Notes under the pieces: model-generated
The model's database searches: none
What the model saw: only the letters and a program-made list of their open reading frames with translations
What the model was told of the DNA's origin: nothing
Program-made: the position numbers and the translations under genes
Assembly: GCF_001704415.2 (NCBI RefSeq)
Contig: NC_030826.1
Span: 62,019,362-62,083,361, forward strand
Source of the DNA: Capra hircus
Taxonomy: Eukaryota > Chordata > Mammalia > Artiodactyla > Bovidae
Length of the DNA: 64,000 bases
Direction: 5' to 3'
Shown: positions 21,801 to 33,800 of the stretch, piece by piece
Numbering within the stretch: position 1 is the stretch's first letter
Layout of the letters: each line of letters opens with the position of its first letter

Positions 21801-24800
21801 ATGGGCTGCTCCCAGTCCTGGTGCTTCTGAACACAGACCCCAGGCGGGGCGCGCTAGACTGGTCGCGTCATTCCCAGGCTGCTGCCCGAGGGGCCTGGCT
21901 CTGCCGAGCCTCAGGAGTGGCACCGGGGCCCCGCTGGGGTGGCTCAAGTACCCGGTGCAGGAGAAAGGCCCACCGGGGCCCCGCTGGGGCAGCTCACAGT
22001 ACCCGGTGCAGGAGAAAGGCCCAGCTCACAGGGACGACAAGGCGAGCCTCCTGGGGCTCGGGGGCTGATCACGCCGTCGCCGCCTGCAGTTGAACTTGAC
22101 TGTGGAATTGTCTCGGGGGAGACACCCGCACTGGGTCAGAGACTACTCACGCATGAAAGCCAGCCAGGGGCGCCTCCGGCTGTAGTCTGGGCCTGTCGCT
22201 GGAGGCCTGGTCCGCTTGTTTGTGCAGAGAATTGCTCCGCTCTAGGACTGTGAACTCAGCGGCTCCTTAATACTAACAGCAACAGCAGCTCAGTGACCAA
22301 GCACATCCCCCCAGAGGGACACCTTTGAAGCACTTCACCAGTGTGACTTGTTTAAACCTGTGCAGAAATTTATTATCCTTATAGAGGATGAAACCGAGGC
22401 ACGAAGAAATTAACTTGCCCGAAGTCACACAGATCGTCAGTTTAATGGAAGCCTGTTTAATGGATAGAAGTAGAGATATTTTAATGACAGTACCAGGAAG
22501 GATTGGAATCTCGTCTTAGCTAAGGCTGTTGTAATAATACCATGGACTGAATTTCTTGTGGTTTTGGATGACAGGAAATACAAAATCAAGGTGTCTATTG
22601 ACTGTTTCTGGACAGAACCGTCTTCCTGGCGTGGAGCAGCTGCCTCCTGGCTGTGTCTTAGGGAACAGGGGAGAGAGAGGAGGTTGAGAGTAGGCAGCGG
22701 GCGGCAGAGGAGGGCGCTGTGCTATGGAGGCTTCGGGGCACTGTTCCTACCCTGAGGGCTCCTCACGACCTCTTCACCCCAAGGCCCCGTCCCTGCACCA
22801 TCCCCAGGGGGTTAGGGCCTCAGCGTACAAACCTGGAGGCACAAACATTCCATCCACAGCAAATCTGATTTAAAAACACAGTAGTTATTTGTGTGCAGGA
22901 AATTCAGTCCTAAATATAGAATGCCAAACTAAGGGAAATAACTAATTAGTAATCATTTCTTTAAAATTTGTAGAGTAATTTTAGATGTTCAGAATCAGAA
23001 TTAGCCTGGCTTCAAGGAGAACGGAAGTATAAATAATAAATAGTGACTAGCGGCACTTGGAGAAGGAAACGGCCCCCCACTCCAGTGCTCCTGCCTAGAA
23101 AATCCCATGGATGGAGGAGCCTGGTGGGCTGCAGTCCATGGGGTCGCGAAGAGTCGGACATAACTGAGCGACTTCCCTTTCACTTTCCACTTTCATGCAC
23201 TGGAGAAGGAAACGGCCCCCCACTCCAGCGTTCTTTCCTGGAGAATCCCAGGGACGGGGGAGCCTGGTGGGCTGCGGTCCATGGGGTCGCGAAGAATCGG
23301 ACACGACTGAGCGACTTAGCAGCAGCAGCGGCGGCACTTGCGGTACCAAAAACAAGTCCCAAAAGCCAGTAGCACAGAGTTCCCTACGTCCTTCACCCAG
23401 CAGCTCCCAAGCCGTAGCTCGAGTATCAAAGCAGTCACATTTTTAACAGTACCTGATAAATTTGTGAGCCACAGGTTAATCAATGGAAATGTTTTAAAGA
23501 GTCAGATATCGTGTATTAACACATATGTATATGAAATCTGGAAAAATGGTACTGATGAACCTACTCGTAAGGTAGGAATAGACACAGACACAGAGGCGAG
23601 GCTTGTGGGTGCAGCGGGGGAAGAAGAGGGTGGGGTGAAGGGAGCGAGCAGCCCTGAAGCATAGACACGCCGTGTGTGAGACAGGCAGCCAGCGGGGAGC
23701 TGCTGGACACACGCGGAGCTCGGCGCGGGGCCCTGGGTAGCGCCGGGTAGGGGCGGGATGCGGGCGGAAGGAACTCAGGAGGCGGCGGTGGACGTGCCCT
23801 GACACCGCGCTCACGTGGTTGCACAGCGGAGACCGATGCAACGCTGTGAGCGCCTGCACGCCAGCGAGAAAACGAGAGCCAAGGAGAAGAGATCCGACTT
23901 CCCGTCCAGGACAGGAGCCCAGACGGGCGCTTCAGGGGCTCCCCCGCCCCTCGCGTCACCGGCGCGGACCCCTCCCCACGCGGCAGACCCGGCCCCAGGG
24001 TCGCGGCAGGCGGTCCTGCCTGGGCCCCTGCTGTCCGCAGGCCTGGACCTTCCTCCGTGCTGAGCCTTACAGCCCCGCTTCGCGGACAGCCGCAGCGCGC
24101 AGCCACCGAGCGCCGAGCTCAGAGGGGCAGGAAGCTGCGGGGACCAGGCGGGGAGTGGCAGCGCTGGAGCTTGAGCCCAGGTCTGACTCCCGAACCCAGA
24201 GGCGAGGCCCTCCCACGTCTCTCATCAATTCAAGAGTCTCTTTGGGATAAACAGCAAACCCCTAAATATTTGCTCAACCCACATCAGCACCCTGCAGGTT
24301 CTCTGAGGTGACGGAAGGTCTAAACGTGGGACTGACATCCAGGGGAGAAACGGGTACCGCGTGGAGCAATTCACAGACCAGCCACGTCCACATGTAACTA
24401 AGTGCTCAGTTTCAGGGGTGCTGGTCAGTCGCTGTTGAGAGGTGCTGGAGAGACTAAGGGGAGGGGGAGGGAGAGACCCCTGGAGGAGGCCGAAGGACGG
24501 GGGTGTTTGAGAGGCCAGAGGGAAGAGCGCCGGGCGGGCGAGGGGAGGTGAAGGGATTAGCCCGCCTTGGCTTTTCCAGGGGTCGCGCGCGGATGTGAGA
24601 GCTGGACCAGCAAGAAGGCTGAGTGCCGAAGAATTGATGCTTTTGAACTTTGGAGAAGACTCTTGAGAGTCCCTTGGACTGCAAGGAGATCCAACCAGTC
24701 CATCCTAAGGGAAGTCAACCCTGAACATTTGTTGGAAGGACTGATGCTGAAGCTGAAGCTCCAGTTCTTCGGCCACCTGATGTGAAGAGCTGACTCACTG

Positions 24801-27800
24801 GAAAAGACCCTGATGCTGGGAAAGATTGAAGGCAGGAGGGGAAGGGGACGACAGAGGATGAGATGGTTGGATGGCATTGTCGACTCAACGGACATGAGTT
24901 TGAGCAAGCTTTGGGAGATGGTGAAGGACAGGGAAGCCTGGTGTGCTGCAGTCCATGGGGTCTGTCCACGGTGAGAACACAGACATCAGCGACAACCCAT
25001 GACGAGCCAAGCTTACGGTGCCCATACAAGTGGCCTCCTGGGTGGTGCTCTTAAACCGTAGGCACGCATGTCAGTCGTTAGAGTAGCTCCATTTCCATTT
25101 GACCTGTGCAGACTCACCCAGTTTGAAAATAATTCCCAAAGTAAAATAGAAACTCCCAAGGGACTGCTGGGATGGAAATTGCCCTTTGGAAATCAGAGAT
25201 CAGGGTCCTTTAGAGATTGGTGCAGTATTTATGGGAAGGGCGTCAGCTTCCTGGTGTATTTTTACTTCTTGCCTTTGGGCGATGGTGCGATGTTATCTGA
25301 ACAGTGTCCTTTTCTTGTTTCAATATGTGATTTTAATAGGTTTCCTACAGTCCTGTGCGCTTTTTATTTGGTTTGGAGGAGTGGTAAAGAAAAAAAATAT
25401 CCCTCATGGGAACGAATTTTCAATTTAATGTTGTAAATAAATGGAAAAAACATCGTAGGCTTTACCGCTGTTTCAGGAACACATCTCCCCGAATAGACTG
25501 TCCTGCAGAAGAGTCTGATTTTCTCAGATACTTCGTTTGTTAGTTCCGCTTGGAGATGGAGGTTCTAATCGTGCTCCAGGGGAGGGGGAGAGCTTCCTGC
25601 AGGTGTGAGGATGTGAGGCTTCTGGCAGCTGTGAGGTTGCATCCTCTGAGAACCTTCTAGAACTGTGTGGGGACCTGCCCTCAGGTTGTTGATTTAAGTA
25701 ATCACGTTCTATGTATGCCATGTGTCCTCCCACCGTTCAGTCGCGCAGCCGGGGCAGCTGGGGCAGTGACGTCAGCTCTGCATAGTAATCACTCTGATCG
25801 ACCGTTAGTCAGCCATTCATGAGCCGTGCGTCAGGCTCTCTGCCAGGCCCCCGGGATGCTGAGATGGGGGGCGGGGGGGGGCGGGCATCTAGACAAGGAA
25901 GAGAATGACAGGGACGTGCCTGTAAGCACAGAGGCCCTTGGGGCGGTCCCTCGCCCACTCCCAGGAAGCTGCAGGTGGCTTCCCAGAGGCCCCGGAAGGA
26001 CCAGTGGGAAAGGCCGCTGCGTGAAGATGCGGGCCGTGATCGGCTGGAGGTGCGCAGGGCTCGACCCCGGCCCGGGTGTCGGAGGTCAGCGTGCTCGGCC
26101 TCGAGGGGAATTCCTTTCTGTCTTCATGGGCTTAGGGCTACAGTCACTACCGTTTAGCGTGCACGGTTCTCAGGCATCACAGAGCAAGAGCTCCAAGTTA
26201 AATGCTTCTTTCTCAAACAGGAACGTTTATGGTGCAGGTGGCTCTTTTTTTCACAAGGACAGAACATCAGTCTCCTCCCCTGAACTCCAGGAGTGACCCC
26301 AAGGTTCATGGTAACCCTTGACTTTTTGTGGATGCCGGGGACGGGGTGCGGGTGGGCGGCCCATCTGTTGCCTGGAGGCTCTGTGCAGGAGCTTTCCACA
26401 GCGGCCGGAAGGCCTGTGGGGTGGGACTGCCCGCCTGGGGCTGCCAACAGGGAGGAGCTGCACCAGCCGCTCGCTAAAAGGAAAAGGCATTAGCTGGAGG
26501 TCATTTCTCTTAAATAAAAGCTTGGGATTAAATGCAGCTCGGGGGCACAGGAGGGGACAGGGCCCATGTGGCTGGTCCTGGTTTGGGCTGGGAGGGCAGG
26601 CTCAGGCAGCTGCTTCTTCGGTTGTGTCCAGATTGACCATCGTCAGTGAGCTGTTAATACCTGTGATCACCCAGTTACCGTGTTTCCATCAGATCCTCCC
26701 ACTTCTCAGTAACTTTCAACATTTGCGATTAATAAGGCATCTAGGTGTTGTGTCTGATGACCAGCAGCCTTTCGCCGATGGTTTTAGCACTGAGGATGAA
26801 CTTAATCAGTTTTCATGTTGGTGGAGAGGATGCTGAAGGGTTCTCAAGTGAGTCTCAGTCTTGGAAGAACCCACCTCGGCTGGGCCAGTGCTTGACGTCC
26901 AGGCGCCCCTCTGCACAGGCAGACGGGATCGATCTCGAGGCTGAAAGCATCTACGGCCCGCGTGTCCCGGAAGGTGCTCGCACGTTGCCCGTCTCAGACG
27001 CGTGTGCTTCCAGGTGGCGGCCGGTGTCTTCTCAGTGGGTTCCTTTCCTCTGTGTTCTCCCCCGACTGGACATTCCCGCGTCCTGGGTGCCCCATGCCCG
27101 TGTGACCCCGCCAGCAGCTGGTAGCTGCCCTCCCCAGGCGTATCCCTTCCGCCCCCTCCACCCCTGACACTCAGAGCTCTCCCTGAGGAGAAGAGCTGTG
27201 TGCCCTCTCCCAGGGGCAGGCTGGCTCCACCCGCGCACCTCCGTTGGCTGTTGATGGGCTGTTCCAGGTGCCCGTGCAGGGGATTCTAGAGACGTGGGTG
27301 CCATCCCTGGGCCAGGAAGATCCGCTGGAGGAGGAAATGGCAACCCACTCCAGTTTTCTTTTCTGGGAAACCCCATGGACAGAGGGGCCTGGCGGGCTAC
27401 AGTCTGCAGGGTCAGAGAATGTTCCAGGACTGAGCGCACACAGGTGCGGGCGGTTCACCCCACTCCATCAGAACCATCTCTCACACTCGGCTCGGTTGCC
27501 TCTGTGAAGCCCCTCTGAGCGATTCATGCTTTGCCTAAGATGGGCTGCTTTCTCCTCATGCCCTCGAACCCATCTGCCACGTGGCTGTGTGTTTGTTGAT
27601 GCTTGCGTGCTCATCTCCCCCCGCCAGACCATCAGCCTTTGAGGTCAGAGGTGGCATCTTGTCTCCTGTCCCCAGTGCCTTGAATTTGTCCCTGAGATGT
27701 GTTGAGTGAATGATGATGGTGACGGAAGGGTCCAGTGGGCGCAGCATTGAGGAAAGCGACCCGGCTCTTCTCTGGCTGTGCCGCGTCTCCGCTGTGGTGC

Positions 27801-30800
27801 ACGGGCTTCTGTGGCTGTGGCCTTAGCTGCCCTGCAGCCCGAGAGAGCTTAGCTCCCCAACCACAGCCCCTGCATTGGAAGACGGCTTCTTTACCCCGAA
27901 CCAGCGGGGAAGCCCCAGAGAGGACTCAGGGTTGCACTGTGCTCCCGCATCCGAAATCTAAGCGAGTCTTACCGTCTTAGCCTTCCGTCTGAATCACATG
28001 GAAGGGATCCTGTTTTAGCCTATTTCATATAGCCATGTGACTTCTGGGATCCTTCAGAGAAACATACGTCCGCCAAGAAGAGGTCACATCTTCTCCAAGA
28101 GGCGCGTCATTGCTTACAGCCTGACCGCGGATCTAGTCCTGACCTCCCACAGTGGCAGAGCTAACCGTCCAGTGTCCACCGGCGGCCGGGTGCTTCCTGT
28201 GGACGGTCCCTCCTGCAGGCCTCCCTGGGCAGGGCCTCAGACCCGGCTTTCCACGCCGAGCACTCTGGGTGCTTGTGGGCAGCATCACGGCCAGGCTGGG
28301 GCAAGGGTCGCCTATGTCGTTTCCTTAAGGCACCGTTTGCCTCGGTCGTAAGCAGCCCGGCCTCCAAGCTCAGAGTGACGTGGCTTCTCTCTCCTGCTGA
28401 GACGACCCCCAGTCCTCCTATAGGATCCTTTGTCGGCGCCTCAGCCCTCCTTCCGCTTTGACTTCAGCGACTCCTGCCACAAAGAAGCATTCTTAAAGGT
28501 GAGGTTTGAACGCCTGCATCCCCAGGAAGAGGAGACAGGTCATTTGTGCGGCCTCTCTCAAGACCACTCCTGTAGCGTACAGGGTCATCGACACTGACTG
28601 AGCCGGTCATTGACACTGACTGAGCCGGTCATTCTTGTGCGGGATTTTACCTGCTTCTAGTTACAGGGTTAGCATTTGAGCACAAGATTAATTGCCATGA
28701 AATTATTGCGAGCAACTTGATCATCTTCTAGAAAGTAAATGCCTTACCCAAGTGAGGAGTCTCTTAGAGGCTTGAAAATGGTGTCGTTTTAATCACTTCC
28801 ACTGAAACGTTCTTTTAACTCTTTGATGGGCAGAGATGTTATGAGGGTCAGGATGGGAGAGGAATGCCCCTTCTGGTTCTGCACCAGAAGGTTGGGAAAC
28901 TTCAGTACCCTGTGCTGAGGAGTCATTTGGCTCCCCTCTGGAAATGTCCCCAAATGTGGAGACTTCTCTCTTGATTCAGTGAATCTTCATGAGTGGGTGG
29001 TGGGAGTGCTCCACCAAGAAGCTCGAAGAGGCAGATCCTGTCTTTGGCCCAATATTAGCCTATTCTGAAGAGCCCATGTTTCCCCACGTGTTCCGACGGA
29101 CTCTGCAGGCAGCGGTGTGCGTGTGCTCCAGGCATCGGCATCGAAATGGGGCTGAGAAACCTGAGTGTGTGCAGCTCAACTTCCAGGCACCTTCCTCCGC
29201 TGGGAAAGAACGCAGATTGCCTGAGAAGGCTGAGATTTGACTCCTGGGGTTGTCCTAAAACATCCCTGTAGAATAGCGCGGGGCAGGGCCACCTGCGGGA
29301 AGCTCGCTCCCAGAGTGCCCAGGGACCCGCCTTCCCGAGAAGAACAGCGCCTGTGGCTGCCACCCACCCTCCGGGGCAATTAGCGCAGGGTTTATGGTTG
29401 ATTAAAGACAGTCAGGGTCCCTTTTAAAATCAAAGCAGGCATTCTTTCCCCAGAATAACGCAGCGAGTACAGATGCAAGGCAAACTTCCTGTAGAAGTTT
29501 CCGAGGTGGGTTGCTGAACGTGGGGAAAGTCATGGAGAGGAAGTGTGGCTTCACCGGCTTAGACCCGCTGGGCCGGGGTGTCGTGGACGGAAACGCCGGC
29601 TTTGCTGAACAGCCGGGGTGGGGTGGGGGTCTCTTGTTCTGGAAAACTCGCTCACTGGCAGCTCTTCCCCTTGGGGAAGTCTCTCTGCAGCTGGGGGTCC
29701 ACGGGCTGGGACTAGGGCTGCAGGACACGGGCATCGTTTCGGCTGTCCCCTCGCATCTCACGGGCAGCCTGGGCGACCACACACAGGGGAGCCCAGAAGC
29801 CCAGAGTGAGCCTGTGCAGCCGCGCGACCTCCTACTCACAAGCCACCTCCCCGCCCGACCCCAGACGCCCCCTGAGCCCCCGCCCCGAGAGACGGGGACC
29901 CTTGGTGATGCTCGGAACCTCAAGCTCCTGAAGGATTCCAGTTTGTTTTGGAAAAAAGAAAAATCCCTCGGCATACATCAAATGAGTGACACTCCATTAA
30001 GGAAGGATACAGGGACTTACGTTTCTAGGGTCATAAAGGTGGCCTGATGCGAAGAGCTGACTCAAAGGTAAAGACCCTGACGCTGGGAAAGATTGAGGGC
30101 TGGAGGTGGAGGGGACGACACAGAGTGGGGTGGTTGGATGGCGCCACTGACTCAACGGACATGAGTTCGAGCAAGCTCAAGGAGATGGTGAAGGACTGGG
30201 AAGCCTGGTGTGCTGCAGTCCTCAGGGTCGCAAAGCACTGGACCCGACTTAGCGGCTGAACAACAGTAAGAACAGCTCCAGCCAAGTCTGAGCAGCAGAT
30301 GCCTTCAAGGGATGTCTTGTTTGCAGTGGTGGACGTCCCCACTAACAGAAGTACTTGGGTTGAAGAGGAGCAGAGGGTCCCCCCATGCACCCCCGCGGCC
30401 CGGGCAGAGGCTCCGAGGAGCAGAGTTTGAAAGGCACGGACGTGGTCCAGCCCTTTTCTGTTATGTTTATAAAAACCAAGGCTTAGAGAGGGAGTGGGAC
30501 TATTCGGTGGGGTTTTGGGTTGTGACGGACAAAACTCAATTCCAACCCACTCTTAGAAAGCAGAGATTTCCCCCCGAGAAATTGGGTCTCTTGCGTAGCT
30601 CGTAGGCGGGGGCGCCCTGGGGCCCCGGGGACACCGGAGGCAGAGGCGGGCTCCGCTCACCCGTCCTTCTCCAGCTGCTTCTGTCTTTTTCATGGCAAGC
30701 TAGGCTGCTTCTGCTCTGCGGGAAGCGTGGCCCCATGTCTGCCTCTGACAGCTCCGTCTCTCCTGCGGCGTCGAGCGTGAATCCGCGGGGCCCAGGGAAG

Positions 30801-33800
30801 GCTGTGTTGGCTCATGGTAGGTTCAGTGCCCCCTCTGCGCCCTGGACCCTGGCTGCCGGGCGGGGCTTATCGGAGGGCAGTTGATGTGTGTGGGAAAGGG
30901 GGTGATGCTGAGCAAACAGAGTGACAGGCAGCGCCACGCTTCACCAGCCAGGGCCGTGCGGAAGGGTGGTCGGGGGTGGGATGGGGGTGAGAACGGGGTC
31001 TTGGGCTTTGAGGCCTTTTCCTTTGATCTTGTTGCCTGTGTGTGAAATCACTGAAGAGCAGAGACGATGTCTAGGCTTCAATATGAAACCTGTTCATGAC
31101 TCACAAGTCCCTTTGGAACAAATGAACGTATTCCCAGCGTGGCTGGTCTCCAGGGACAGTCAAGGATAAAGAAAATGTTTGGACTCAGCCATGTTTGTCC
31201 AACCCCGCCACCCGGCACGTTGATCACCCCTTTTATTCGGCAGCCATGGAGCACCGTGGAGAAGGCGGTGGCACCCACTCCAGTCCTCTTGGCTGGAGAA
31301 CCCCAGGGACGGGGGAGCCTGGTGGGCTGCCGTCTGTGGGGTCGCACAGAGTCGGACACGACTGAAGCGACTCAGCAGCAGCAGCAGCATAGAGCAGCGC
31401 TCCGGGCCGTGTGTCCGCGGTCCTGATGGAGAGGAGACCCTGTGACGCTGGTACCTTCCGAGTCGGCCCCCTTAGGATGCAGGACGAGTGGCCCAGGAAG
31501 CACGGAGACCTGTGCTTGGGGCTGAGACCCGGACGAAGCCCCCTCGCCCGCACTGTGGGCTGCTCGGCAGCACGGTCTGCAGGCCGAGTGGCTCTCCGGG
31601 TCCTGGCGGCTCTGCCCCTCTCACCCCCGCAGCTTTGCTTTCACGGAGAGTTCCAGCTGCGAGAGCGAACAGCTGGAGACATGCTAACAATGCCTCCGTG
31701 TCTTAGCTTCTCTCCGAGAAACACCAAGCTACCTGGCTTCCCTCCAGCAGGGAAAGAAAAACGAGGCACATTTTCCCTGCGAGTCAGCCCATCTGGCTCC
31801 CCCCACAGTCAGGAAAAGGACGGGTCCCCTGCTTGGTGTGTGAACCGTGGCGACTTCCCTCGGGCAGCAGTTGCCCTCGCCTGGCCCTCCCCGAGCCCTT
31901 AGACCTCAGATGCCCACCTCCTAGAGCCCCGTGGGGGGCAGACCCTTCCCGCCTGCGTCTCTGGACTGAGGGCGCTGGCTCTCTGGCCTCCCGCCCACTT
32001 AACCTCCGCGTGCCTCACTGCTGTGCGGAGGTGGTGGTGGTGGTGGAGGCGCCACGGCTCAGCGGTGTGTGAAGAGCTTGGCTATTTTGCCGGATTAAAA
32101 GTTTTCCGTCCAAGATCCTTGGCCCCTAGTCTTGCCTTTTTTTTCGGAATTAATTTAGCCTCAAGTAGGCTCGACGCATGTGGTCGCCTTGGGAAGTTCC
32201 AAAGTGTTGACAGATGGGCTAAGTTAGAGAATGATCCCAAAGGTAGTGAGAGCATCCGGGGTTGTTTTTTTAACTGTGGTGGAGGCGACCAGAGGCTCTG
32301 CCGGGTGAAAAGCTCGTAGCCCTGACCTGGGGAGTCTAGCTAATGTTTATCTTCGGCTTCGTGTTCTCAGATTAAAGACCGCGGTGGTAGCGCAGATGGA
32401 AGGGCCTCGGGGAGACGGCTCGTTGCTAAGGCCTTTGTCTCCTAAGGCTCTTGTGTTCCAGAGGCAAATACTGGTCCGAGCTCCCCAGTAGCACCTGAGG
32501 GACACGTCCCTGAGAGCATCATTTTGAGACCATTTCTGGGAACCAGGAGTGTGTGGGAGCTTCATCAATCCCTCCGGTGATGGGACCACCCTGTGAACGG
32601 CAAGGCCCTCTCCTTCTGGCAGGACTATCGCTGGCCAAGCAGGTGTCACGGGTGATGCTCAGCATCGAATTCCTGATGGGGGAGCCCTGCAAAGGCCTCC
32701 TGAACATGGGGCTCCCCCGGATGAGCCAGCAAGAGCAAATCCTGCTCAGAGCCTTGGGTAAAGGTGACGGAGAGGAGGCTGGTTTCGCTGGGCCTGGTCT
32801 CTCGCGGGTTTGGCTGCTTCAGGGTGAAGAGAGAGACAGGAGCAATAAATGCCCCCGTCTCTGCCGCACTGGTGTGGGTGCTTATGGTTCTATTAGCAGC
32901 TGCCTGGGAGCCAGGCCCGACTTAATTTAATTTAATCTCCTTGGTTATTTTCAGCTCAGCTCAGTCTATTTTCAGCCCAGATGGAGGGGAAGTCATCAGA
33001 TGGAGGGGGTGGCTGGGGAAGGGGCGGGGGGCTGCCTTCCATGCCCCCCAACCCAGTGGCTCAGGCTTGACCCCTCCTTTCGAGGAGGCAGGTCCCCGAT
33101 CAGGTTCTGGTCCTCATTGAGTTCCTCTCTGAGCCATCACCTTGTTGTTCTGAGTAACCGTGAACACTGAGAATAAGGGACGGAAATTTACCCGGTGACC
33201 AGGGAAAGGGCAGCTGAAGAGGAATCGCCCTCAGTGCCCCTGAGCACCCAAGGCTGTGTCACAACGTGCTGGAAGTCTCCAGCAGTTTAAGTGCAGGCTG
33301 GGGCTCCTCTGGCAGCCCAGTGGTTACCACTCTGGGCTCCCAATGCAGAGGGCACAGGTTCAATCCCTGGTCCGGGAACTAGATGCCACATGGCAAAAAA
33401 AAAAATACAGGCTTGTTGCAAGGATTAGCAGAGTCGAATATGACAGGAGAAAAGGCCTCTGATCAACAGAGCAGAAGCCACATGACTGAATGGAGGAAAG
33501 ACGGCTCATTTCAGAATGTGGTTCGGAGAGTTGTCTAAACATTTGGAAGAAAAAAATTAGGAAAACTCACACTGTACACCAAAATAAATTTCCGATGGAT
33601 TTAAAAGTTAAATATATTTAAAAAAAGAAAAAGACAGGATAATTGAAGAAAACTTAAGTGAAATTTGGCTCATCTCAGGAAGGCCAAGGATTTTCTGAAT
33701 GTGAAAGAAACGGAGGGAGTGAAAAAGGACATGCCTGGCAGACTTAGCATGAAGCCTGGAGCTCTGTGTTGCTGGGAGCTTGGGGAGTGAGAGCTAGAGG

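Noticed and set aside
23561..24106. 181-residue open frame on the minus strand
   Set aside because: Follows from the CpG-rich composition of the block; both strands are open and no family is recognised.
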